A DNA stretch of 32,906 bases from CAZTVF01 sp964616985 (GTDB lineage Bacteria; Planctomycetota; Phycisphaerae; SM23-33). The position numbers and the translations under genes were made by a program. The notes below the pieces were generated by a model. That model worked only from the letters and a program-made list of their open reading frames with translations, ran no database searches and had not been told where the DNA came from. Shown here one piece after another: positions 23,602 through 29,993 of this stretch (position 1 is the first letter of the stretch; each line of letters starts with the position of its first letter). The DNA lies in contig CAZTVF010000058.1 in the NCBI GenBank assembly GCA_964616985.1, positions 1 through 32,906 of the forward strand, read 5' to 3'.

Positions 23602-24909
23602 CTACCGCGGACTGCGAAATATCCATACCCGGCGGCGGTCGTGAACGAGGATCTCATCCAGCCCGTCGCCGTCGATATCCTGCACCATGGAGTTGTACTT
23701 GACGCCGCAGTCGTACGAGCGCCCCGCCCGGATCAGCCGCGAGGGCTGGGCGTATTCATCGCGCCAGGGCAGCACGTCCAGCAGTTGGCCGTCGCCGTCG
23801 ATGAACTGCGGCCACAGGCCCCGGCTGTCGGCGGGCTGGCTCCAGGCGGGCAGCTGCGACAGCGGGCGAAGCTGGGGGGTGAACAGGGCCCACGTCTTGC
23901 GCTGGCCGCGCGACCAGCGGACGACGTGCGTCGCGTAGCCGTTGATGTCCTTGCGATTCCACAGCACGTTGCCCGCGGCGTCCAGGCCCCAGAGGCCCAG
24001 GTTCTTCTCGCACAGGATGATCCGCCGCTCGCCGGACGGGCCCCAGTCGCCCTCGGTTGATGTCTGGCTGTGTCCCGCGTGCGTCCGCCACAGCACGTTG
24101 CCGGCCAGGTCGACGACGAAGAAGTCCTCCGAGCCGGCGTAACGGATGTGCAGGCCGTCGGGCGTTTCCTCAATCCCGATCTCGTCGGCGTGGTCGTCGA
24201 CGTAGTCAAAATCCGGGCCGAAATCCAGCCGCCACATCTGGCGGCCGTCGTGATCCAGCAGCGAGTAACCGATGAACATCTCATCCCGCCCGTCGCCGTC
24301 GATGTCGCGCAGCACCGGCACGTGGCCGGCGGCGCGCGTCTCGAAGGCCTCGAGGTAAACGCTGAGGTCGCTGTTCAAGACGATGGTCGGGTTGCCGTAC
24401 GTCCAGGGAGCATAGGCGCGGTCGTTCACCTTGCAGACGATCTGCCGGCCTCGCGAGGGGTCGCCGAACTGCGCGGTCAGCACGATGGAGAAGTTGTCCG
24501 AGGGCAGAGTGTGGCGCGCCTTGACGGCCCCGCTTGCCGCGTCGAGCACGACCAGCGTGTCGTGGTCGATCAGGATGATCTCCATTCGGCCGTCGCCGTC
24601 GACGTCGTCAATGCAGTACAGTTCGCCGCCGTGACAGGTGAAGGGGGCTTCCTCGGCGTAGGGTTTGCCGTACTGCCACAGCACGCGGCCGTCGAGCGTC
24701 AGGGCGGTCAGACACGTCAGCTCGCGGTCGGCCGGGGCGATGTCCGCGCGAGTCTTGAAGAATGACTGGTTCATCTGGCCCGCCGACTGCAGCGTGAGCA
24801 GTTCCAGCTTGCCGTCGCCGTTGATGTCGGCCAGGCGGTTCATGTCGCCGCCGAAGGGGGCGACGGCGAATTCACCGATCAGTTCTGCGGTCGCGGGGGC
24901 GTTCATCAC
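23602..24909 (-). CDS. FG-GAP/VCBS-like beta-propeller protein
   Basis: This 435-aa protein has several Asp-rich repeats of the form xDIDGDGxxE: ADINGDGKLE, DDVDGDGRME, RDIDGDGRDE, FIDGDGQLL and QDIDGDGLDE, each followed by a beta strand such as VLDAASG or LLDHDGRQMW. This matches FG-GAP/VCBS or rhamnogalacturonan-lyase-like propellers that bind calcium through the DxDxDG loops. Unusually no signal peptide is visible (MNAPATAELIGEFAVAPFGG), so it may be cytoplasmic or exported by a non-Sec route. Both GTG at 24909 and ATG at 24906 are possible starts with GGAG 7-10 bases upstream. Its neighbours, a flavodoxin and apgM, do not point to a function; the glycosidases further left suggest a sugar-binding or lyase role. 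Confidence 0.75.
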   Translation of the reverse strand: MMNAPATAELIGEFAVAPFGGDMNRLADINGDGKLELLTLQSAGQMNQSFFKTRADIAPADRELTCLTALTLDGRVLWQYGKPYAEEAPFTCHGGELYCIDDVDGDGRMEIILIDHDTLVVLDAASGAVKARHTLPSDNFSIVLTAQFGDPSRGRQIVCKVNDRAYAPWTYGNPTIVLNSDLSVYLEAFETRAAGHVPVLRDIDGDGRDEMFIGYSLLDHDGRQMWRLDFGPDFDYVDDHADEIGIEETPDGLHIRYAGSEDFFVVDLAGNVLWRTHAGHSQTSTEGDWGPSGERRIILCEKNLGLWGLDAAGNVLWNRKDINGYATHVVRWSRGQRKTWALFTPQLRPLSQLPAWSQPADSRGLWPQFIDGDGQLLDVLPWRDEYAQPSRLIRAGRSYDCGVKYNSMVQDIDGDGLDEILVHDRRRVWIFRSPR

Positions 24910-24929
24910 AATCTTGCTCCATGGGTCGC

Positions 24930-25034
24930 GGGTGCCATGCCGAAGCCTACCCGCGCCGGCATGCTTGGGCGAGGCATGCCGGCGCGTCCCCTGCGGGCGA
25001 CGCCTGCCTCCGGCAGGTAAACTTCATGGCACGG
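24930..25034. repeat. Nested palindrome, repeat family 3 (copy 2)
   Basis: The segment begins GGGTGCCATGCCGAAGC (24930-24946), identical to copy 1 at 18999. The inner arms CGCGCCGGCATGC (24952-24964) and CGAGGCATGCCGGCGCG (24970-24986) are also identical to copy 1 but are separated by only five bases instead of 50. The outer right arm is degenerate (CTTCATGGCAC near 25022). It lies between the apgM stop and the FG-GAP-like start, both leftward. Confidence 0.75.
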
Positions 25035-25042
25035 GTCGCCCG

Positions 25043-26257
25043 TTATGCGCCGAACTTCTCGAGCTTGCCCGTGTGGGCCATGGCCAGCGGCAGGATCTCC
25101 TTGGAGGGAATCACGCCGATCTCGCCGCAGCGGCAGGCGACTTCGTCGAAGGTTTCCGGGCCGCCCCCGCGAAGGTGCGGCGCCGCCATCAGCACCGGCA
25201 CCGGGTGCCAGCTGTGCGACTTCATGCTCGGCGGCGTCGAGTGATCGCCGGTGATGATTAGCACGTCGGGCTTGGCCGCCAGCAGCTTGGGCAGGGCGGC
25301 GTCCATCTCCTCGATCCGCATGATCTTGCCGGCCAGGTCGCCGTCTTCGCCGGTCTTGTCGGTGTATTTGAAGTGGGCGTAGATGAAGTTGTAGTCCTTC
25401 ATGGCATTGGCTGCCTCGGTGCAGACATCCGCCGCGGTGGTGGGGCGGGAGACGACCGGCATGCCCACCAGGCGGGCCACGCCGCGGTACATCGGGTACC
25501 CGGCGACGGCCGCGGGTTTGAGCTTGAAACGCTCGGCGAAGCTGGGCCAGTTGGGGTGCTTGGCGAAACCGCGGGCGACGATCATGTTCGCCTTCGGCTC
25601 GTCGGCCAGGATGGCCTGGACCTGGTCGATGATGTCGGTCACCTTGCGGGCTGTGTCGGAGGCAGAGTACTGCGCCCGCGAGGCCACCAGCGGCGGCACG
25701 CCCGTCTGCTGCGGGTCGGTGTCCCCGATGTTGTCATCCAGGTGGCTGCCGCGAAGCACCAGCACCGCACGGTGCTCGGCCTCGGTCTCGAAGAACACCT
25801 CCATGCCGGCCGGGGTGCGGAGCTTGGCCTTGATCTTCGCCAGCACGCGGCGGTTCTCTTCGTCGGGAATGCGGCCGGCGCGGCGGTCGGTGATGTTGCC
25901 GTTCTTGTCGATGGTGCAGAAATTGAGGCGGGCGGCCACGTCGGTGTTCTCCAGCGGGAACTCCACGCCCAGGGCGCTGAGGACGCCGCGGCCGACCTCG
26001 TACACCAGCGGGTCGTAGCCGAACAGACCCAGGTGCCCCGGCCCGCTGCCGGGCGTGATGCCGGTCGCGACGGGGGTCAGCAGGCCCACCGCGCTGCGGG
26101 CGGCGAGGGCATTGAGATTGGGCCTCTTCGCCTGCTGCAGGGCCGAGCCCTTGCCCGAGTTATCGACGTCGCCCAGGCCGTCCATCACCAGCAGCACGAT
26201 GCGCTTGTCGTTGGGAATGGCCAGCGAACTGATCAAGTTGCCGTATCTGTCTTCCAT
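25043..26257 (-). CDS. apgM: 2,3-Bisphosphoglycerate-independent phosphoglycerate mutase, archaeal type
   Basis: This 404-aa enzyme interconverts 3- and 2-phosphoglycerate in glycolysis. It belongs to the alkaline phosphatase superfamily and matches the archaeal-type (aPGAM) branch in length and motifs: LLVMDGLGD with the first metal-binding Asp, the PNLNALAARSAVGLLTPV segment, TPGSGPGHLGLFGYDP with the presumed Ser nucleophile, VGRGVLSALG, the HFKYTDKTGEDGDLAGKI region near residue 300, and ITGDHSTPPSMKSHSWHPVP carrying further metal ligands. The Glu in KTGEDGD replaces the His in some family members, a variant I believe also occurs in functional homologues. GAAGGA is found upstream of the ATG. 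pgk, the preceding glycolytic step, is 6 kb away and on the other strand. Confidence 0.93.
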   Translation of the reverse strand: MEDRYGNLISSLAIPNDKRIVLLVMDGLGDVDNSGKGSALQQAKRPNLNALAARSAVGLLTPVATGITPGSGPGHLGLFGYDPLVYEVGRGVLSALGVEFPLENTDVAARLNFCTIDKNGNITDRRAGRIPDEENRRVLAKIKAKLRTPAGMEVFFETEAEHRAVLVLRGSHLDDNIGDTDPQQTGVPPLVASRAQYSASDTARKVTDIIDQVQAILADEPKANMIVARGFAKHPNWPSFAERFKLKPAAVAGYPMYRGVARLVGMPVVSRPTTAADVCTEAANAMKDYNFIYAHFKYTDKTGEDGDLAGKIMRIEEMDAALPKLLAAKPDVLIITGDHSTPPSMKSHSWHPVPVLMAAPHLRGGGPETFDEVACRCGEIGVIPSKEILPLAMAHTGKLEKFGA

Positions 26258-26372
26258 GCTCGATTCCTTCTTGTTGGGTTCCGTAAAACGAGAGCCGGAA
26301 GTCTACCCCGTCGCTCCATGAAAATCCACCACCTTGAGAGGCGGGCAGAGGTAGGGCATGCGATTGACGGGT

Positions 26373-26434
26373 GGCGGCCTTCCCAGGCCGCCGCCCTCCG
26401 GCGGCGTTATTGGCGGCGGCCTGGGAAGGCCGCC
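26373..26434. repeat. Mirrored pair of family-1 palindromes
   Basis: Perfect palindromes at 26373-26392 and 26415-26434 are inverted relative to each other around a 22-base spacer (CGCCCTCCGG...TTATTGGCGG). They lie 16 bases beyond the stop of the leftward PLD-like gene and before apgM. The pair as a whole can also fold into one long hairpin. Confidence 0.85.
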
Positions 26435-26449
26435 ACCCTTCGATAGAGC

Positions 26450-26992
26450 CTATACCTCCGGCTCTTCCAGGGGCACGGGGCAGTGTTCCTTGCGGTCGCA
26501 GTCGGTGCACTGGCCGCCGGCGAAGATGTCCTGGAGCATGTCGGCCACCGGGTCGATTAGCGTGAGGTCGTCGGTGCAGATGCCGGCTTCGAAGTTGCGG
26601 CGGCGGGCGCTCTTGGCCCCCAGCCCCGCCCCAGTCAGGTTGGCCGAGCCCAGGTACATCCACTTGCCGTCGGCCACGATCACCTTGGCGTGCACGCGGA
26701 CGCAGCGCCGCATCACGAGATTCGCCGGGATGCCGCCCTTCTTCAGTTCCTCCAGGAACGGGCCGCTGGGCACGCCGCTATGCAGCAGGTCGATCTCCAC
26801 GTCGCGCTGCGACAACTGGCGGAACAACTCGAGGATGCTCACGCCGCGCGATTTCCTTCCGCGCCCGCCCGTCAGCGGAATGTACAGGTCCTTCACGTCG
26901 GCCGTCGCGATGAACAGGCGGTGGCGGCAGCTGTCCAGCGCCTCGCGAAGCGCGTCGGAGAGGTGGCCGTCGTTGAGTACCAGTTGCAGCAT
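26450..26992 (-). CDS. Single-HKD phospholipase D-like protein with C-terminal Cys cluster
   Basis: This 180-aa protein has one PLD-type catalytic motif, HxKx4Dx6GSxN, with His101, Lys103, Asp108, Gly115, Ser116 and Asn118. Enzymes with one HKD motif usually work as dimers and include nucleases such as Nuc and BfiI, and phospholipases. The C-terminus has a CxxCx5C cluster (Cys162, 165, 171), which could bind zinc or an iron-sulfur cluster and is not part of the PLD fold. No signal peptide is seen, unlike the secreted Nuc type. The ATG at 26992 has no clear ribosome binding site; TAAGCT a few bases upstream hints at a leaderless message. The BFN gene lies 114 bases upstream on the same strand. 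Confidence 0.85.
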   Translation of the reverse strand: MLQLVLNDGHLSDALREALDSCRHRLFIATADVKDLYIPLTGGRGRKSRGVSILELFRQLSQRDVEIDLLHSGVPSGPFLEELKKGGIPANLVMRRCVRVHAKVIVADGKWMYLGSANLTGAGLGAKSARRRNFEAGICTDDLTLIDPVADMLQDIFAGGQCTDCDRKEHCPVPLEEPEV

Positions 26993-27106
26993 TCGCTTAG
27001 CTTAAAACCAACATCGCCGAAAAGCGAGCGATTGCGACAGCGGGGGTATCACGCACGTCTTGAAGCTCCTCCCCTATACCCCGCAACCTGCAACCTGTCC
27101 CTTCTC

Positions 27107-27724
27107 CTACCCGTACATCTTCAGCACGCGGTCGATTGCCTCGTACTCGGCCTTCATCTGCTCCAGTTGTGACTGTGCCCTCTTGATGATCGAGGCCGGG
27201 GTCTGAGAGAGGAAGGTCTCGTCCTGCAGGCGGTAGGTGAGGTCGGCGATCTTCTCGCCCAGCATCTCGAGGTGTTCGCGCAGCATGCCGATGCGGTCCT
27301 GCGTCGAATCGTTCAGCACGCTCTGGATGACCTTCTCGGCCACGTAGATCGGCGTCTGGAAGGCGGCGCCCAGGGCGATGGCGTCGGAGGGGCGGGAGTC
27401 GACCTGCACGACCTCTTCGCCGCGGCGGATGTGGAGCGTGGCAATGAAGGTCTGTCGCGAGTCGCTGCGCTTCAGCAGCCGCAGGTCCTCGATGACGATC
27501 TTCTCCAGCACGCCGCCCATGGAGGTAATAACGGAGGCCAGCAGGTCGTGCGTCATCGGGCGGGGGGTCTTTTCGTCGTTGAGGCGGCGATGGATGGCCA
27601 GGGCCTCGGTGGTGCCCACGACGATGGGGAAAGTCCGCTCGCCGCCCTTTTCGCGGAGGAAGATGAGCTGGTCGCCGCCATACTCGGTGATGACGACCCG
27701 GGATAATTCCATCAGCACGTACAC
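27107..27724 (-). CDS. Bifunctional nuclease (BFN, DUF151) domain protein
   Basis: This 205-aa protein has the BFN domain in residues 1-140. The signatures are LREKGGERTFPIVVGTTEALAI near the start, the RPMTHDLLASVI segment, and VDSRPSDAIALGAAFQTPIYVAEKVI at the end of the domain. Plant members were reported to cleave DNA and RNA; bacterial roles are not settled. The C-terminal 65 residues (QTPASIIKRAQSQLEQMKAEYEAIDRVLKMYG) form a helix that resembles a UVR-like coiled coil, suggesting protein interaction. It starts with GTG at 27724, with AGGAG six bases upstream. It could share a transcript with the PLD-like gene, putting two nuclease-fold proteins together. Confidence 0.9.
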   Translation of the reverse strand: MYVLMELSRVVITEYGGDQLIFLREKGGERTFPIVVGTTEALAIHRRLNDEKTPRPMTHDLLASVITSMGGVLEKIVIEDLRLLKRSDSRQTFIATLHIRRGEEVVQVDSRPSDAIALGAAFQTPIYVAEKVIQSVLNDSTQDRIGMLREHLEMLGEKIADLTYRLQDETFLSQTPASIIKRAQSQLEQMKAEYEAIDRVLKMYG

Positions 27725-27792
27725 GCGCGGCTCCTGAGTCTCTTATTCTACGCCGCCCGCGCCGGCGGGTGCAAGATCGCAACGCAAGCGAA

Positions 27793-27821
27793 TCGACACC
27801 GTCGCCCGCGGACGGTAGAAT
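27793..27821 (+). promoter_or_regulatory. Candidate promoter of the zinc-ribbon/pseudopilin-like gene
   Basis: TCGACA (27793-27798) and TAGAAT (27816-27821) are separated by 17 bases. The -10 box is identical to that of the URO-D promoter at 301-306. The start would be near 27828, about 50 bases before the ATG. Confidence 0.4.
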
Positions 27822-27877
27822 TCCCTCGGCCAATCCGCCGAAGCACCGCGTCACCTGCTTGTTCTGAAAGGGACCCT

Positions 27878-28693
27878 ATGGCAACGTTCGCGTGTCCGAC
27901 GTGCGGCAAGGAAGTGGAGATTCCCGAGGCCTCGCAGGGCAGGTCGTCCCGGTGTCCGCATTGCCAGGCCGAGTTCACGGTCGGCGCGCCGCCGGTGCCC
28001 CCGGCGCTGCAGGCGCCGCCGGTATCCCAGGTGGCGGTCGAGCAGGGCCCGCCGCGCACGAGCGGCCTGGCGATCGCGGGCTTCTCGCTCTCGCTGGGCG
28101 GGCTGATCCTCTCGGTGCTGGCGAGCGTGCCGGCGTTGATCCTCTCGATCATCGCGATCACCAAGACGGGGGCGGGCAGGTTGCAGGGCCGCGGCCTGGC
28201 GATCGCCGGCCTCGTCCTGAGCATCGTGATCCCGGTCGTTCAGGTTCCGGTGGTGATCGCGATCATGGCGCCGTTTCTCAATAACATTCGCGAAGTGGCC
28301 AGGCAGACGGCGTGCAGGACGAACCTGCAACTCCTCGCACAGGCCATCGAGTCATATCGAGTTCACAACGATCAGTACCCGTTATCGCTGGAGGTTTTGC
28401 TGAAGGAAGGGCAGCCGGCGTCGACGATGCACTGCCCGTCGGACAACTCCGGGCGGCGGATCAGCTACTTCTACCTGCCCCCGGCCGGCGACGACTCGGA
28501 CGCGATCATGGCCTGCGACATTGCCGGCAATCACATCGGCCTTGAGGGCGACATACGGAATGTGCTCTATGCCGACGATCATGTCGAGATACTGGAAGAG
28601 GAGGAATTCCAGGAGGAATTGGCGCTGCCGGTCAACGCCAAGTTCGCCACGGCCCTTCGCGACGCGGAGGCCAAGATCGGCCTGCATCGGTAG
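27878..28693 (+). CDS. Zinc ribbon, DUF4190 and pseudopilin-like fusion protein
   Basis: This 271-aa membrane protein starts with a zinc ribbon (FACPTCGKEVEIP...RCPHCQ; CxxC and CxxC pairs), followed by a Pro-rich linker and two hydrophobic segments of DUF4190 type (GLAIAGFSLSLGGLILSVLA... and GLAIAGLVLSIVIPVVQVPVVIAIM). The outside part (about 145-240) resembles the globular domain of type II secretion-type pseudopilins: ARQTACRTNLQLLAQAIESYRVHNDQYPLSLEVL, a CPSD segment, and NVLYADDHVEIL, which matches the NVLFADGHV end of the planctomycete DUF1559-type pilins. A typical prepilin peptidase cleavage site is absent because the second helix is internal. AAAGGGA lies four bases before the ATG. 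The function is unknown; it may sense or bind something across the membrane. Confidence 0.8.
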   Translation: MATFACPTCGKEVEIPEASQGRSSRCPHCQAEFTVGAPPVPPALQAPPVSQVAVEQGPPRTSGLAIAGFSLSLGGLILSVLASVPALILSIIAITKTGAGRLQGRGLAIAGLVLSIVIPVVQVPVVIAIMAPFLNNIREVARQTACRTNLQLLAQAIESYRVHNDQYPLSLEVLLKEGQPASTMHCPSDNSGRRISYFYLPPAGDDSDAIMACDIAGNHIGLEGDIRNVLYADDHVEILEEEEFQEELALPVNAKFATALRDAEAKIGLHR

Positions 28694-28748
28694 GGCCGCC
28701 GCGTGCTAGTAGTTCTTCCCAATCGAATAGGTGAGTGCGTCTGGCTGC

Positions 28749-28814
28749 GGCTTGCCGTTCGGCGCTGTAAGCTCAGGGGCGCCACCCATATCTGACAGCG
28801 CCGAACGGCAAGCC
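28749..28814. repeat. Large hairpin, repeat family 2 (copy 2)
   Basis: GGCTTGCCGTTCGGCGCTGT (28749-28768) pairs perfectly with 28795-28814 around a 26-base loop. The core CGTTCGGCGCTGT equals that at 2323-2401. It lies between the convergent pseudopilin-like and aldo/keto reductase genes, where it may act as a bidirectional terminator. Confidence 0.85.
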
Positions 28815-28852
28815 GCCAAGGCCTTACTCCTGGAATCAAGCGTGAAGGACTA

Positions 28853-29836
28853 CTAGTACGGCCCGCGGATGTGGGAGGCGACGCGGGAGGCGTAGAAGTC
28901 GCGAAGCTGCTGGTGCAGGGCGGGCGAGAGGGGCGGCAGGTCAGCCGCGGAGGCATTGCTCTGCACGTGCTCGACCTTGGTGGCCCCGGGGATCACCACG
29001 CTGACGGCCGGGAAATCCAGCACCCATCGCATGGCCATCTGCGCCATCGTCAGGCCAGCGGGCACCAGGGGCTTCAGCGCGTCGGAGAGTTCAACACCCT
29101 TATCGAAAGGCAGGCCGGCGAAGGTCTCGCCCACGTTGAAGGCCGCGCCGTCGCGGTTGAAGTGGCGGTGATCCTGGGGAGCGAACTTCGTCTCCTTCGT
29201 CATCTTGCCGGCCAGCACGCCGCTGGCCATCGGCAGGCGGACGATGAGGGCCACGCCCTGGGCGGCGGCCTGGTCGAAGAGGTCGGCGATGAGCTTCTGG
29301 CGGAAGATATTGAAGATGACCTGCAGCGACGCCAGGTCCGGCTGCTGGAGGCACAGGCGAGCCTGCTCGACCGATTCGACGCTCGCGCCGAAGTGGCGGA
29401 TCTTGCCTTCCTGTTTGAGGCGGCGAAGGCCGTCGAAGACTTCCCCGCGCCGCAGCACCTCCGTCGGGATGCAGTGCAACTGCGTGAGGTTCACCGTCTC
29501 CATGCCGAGGTTCTTGAGCGAGGTTTCAGTCGCCTTGCGGAGGTGGTCGTAGTCGTAGTGGTCCGGCCACAGCCCGCCGCCGCGCCCCAACTTGGTGGCG
29601 ACGAAGACGCCCTTGCCGCAGGTGCGGACGAAGCGGCCGAGGCGCTGCTCGCTGCGGCCGCCGCCGTAGACGTCGGCGGTGTCGAAGAAGTTCACGCCGC
29701 GGTCGAGCGCCGCCTGGAGGATCTGCTCTGCACGGGCGTCATCCATCTCGCCCCAGCAGTCGCCGCCCAGTTGCCAGCAGCCCAGTCCCACTTCCGAGAC
29801 CTGGACCTGCGTTGCTCCGAATGATCTGTATTGCAT
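28853..29836 (-). CDS. Aldo/keto reductase
   Basis: This 327-aa NADPH-dependent oxidoreductase has the aldo/keto reductase barrel. The catalytic set is visible: Asp and Tyr in FFDTADVYGGGRSEQRLG, Lys in FVATKLG, and His in LTQLHCIPTE. The C-terminal VSVVIPGATKVEHVQSNASAAD is the usual cofactor-binding segment. AGGAGA six bases upstream of the ATG at 29836 supports the start. It probably reduces small carbonyl compounds; the substrate cannot be inferred. It stands alone between the MutS2 gene and the family-2 hairpin. Confidence 0.93.
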   Translation of the reverse strand: MQYRSFGATQVQVSEVGLGCWQLGGDCWGEMDDARAEQILQAALDRGVNFFDTADVYGGGRSEQRLGRFVRTCGKGVFVATKLGRGGGLWPDHYDYDHLRKATETSLKNLGMETVNLTQLHCIPTEVLRRGEVFDGLRRLKQEGKIRHFGASVESVEQARLCLQQPDLASLQVIFNIFRQKLIADLFDQAAAQGVALIVRLPMASGVLAGKMTKETKFAPQDHRHFNRDGAAFNVGETFAGLPFDKGVELSDALKPLVPAGLTMAQMAMRWVLDFPAVSVVIPGATKVEHVQSNASAADLPPLSPALHQQLRDFYASRVASHIRGPY

Positions 29837-29901
29837 GAGTGTCTCCTGGGTGCGAATTCGTCAGGGTATCGTCGCATCGCTTTGGCTAGCCCTGTTCTGA
29901 T

Positions 29902-29916
29902 GGGCGGCGGCCTTCC
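29902..29916. repeat. Half copy of the family-1 palindrome
   Basis: GGGCGGCGGCCTTCC matches the left arm of the family-1 palindrome, but the right arm is missing. It lies between the MutS2 stop and the aldo/keto reductase start and looks like a decayed copy. Confidence 0.35.
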
Positions 29917-29993
29917 ACCCGTCATCTCGTGCGAAGGGCAGTGAATCAGCGCTTACGCGGCCGGCAGGACAGCCCTCTGCGTGCGAATAAGGC

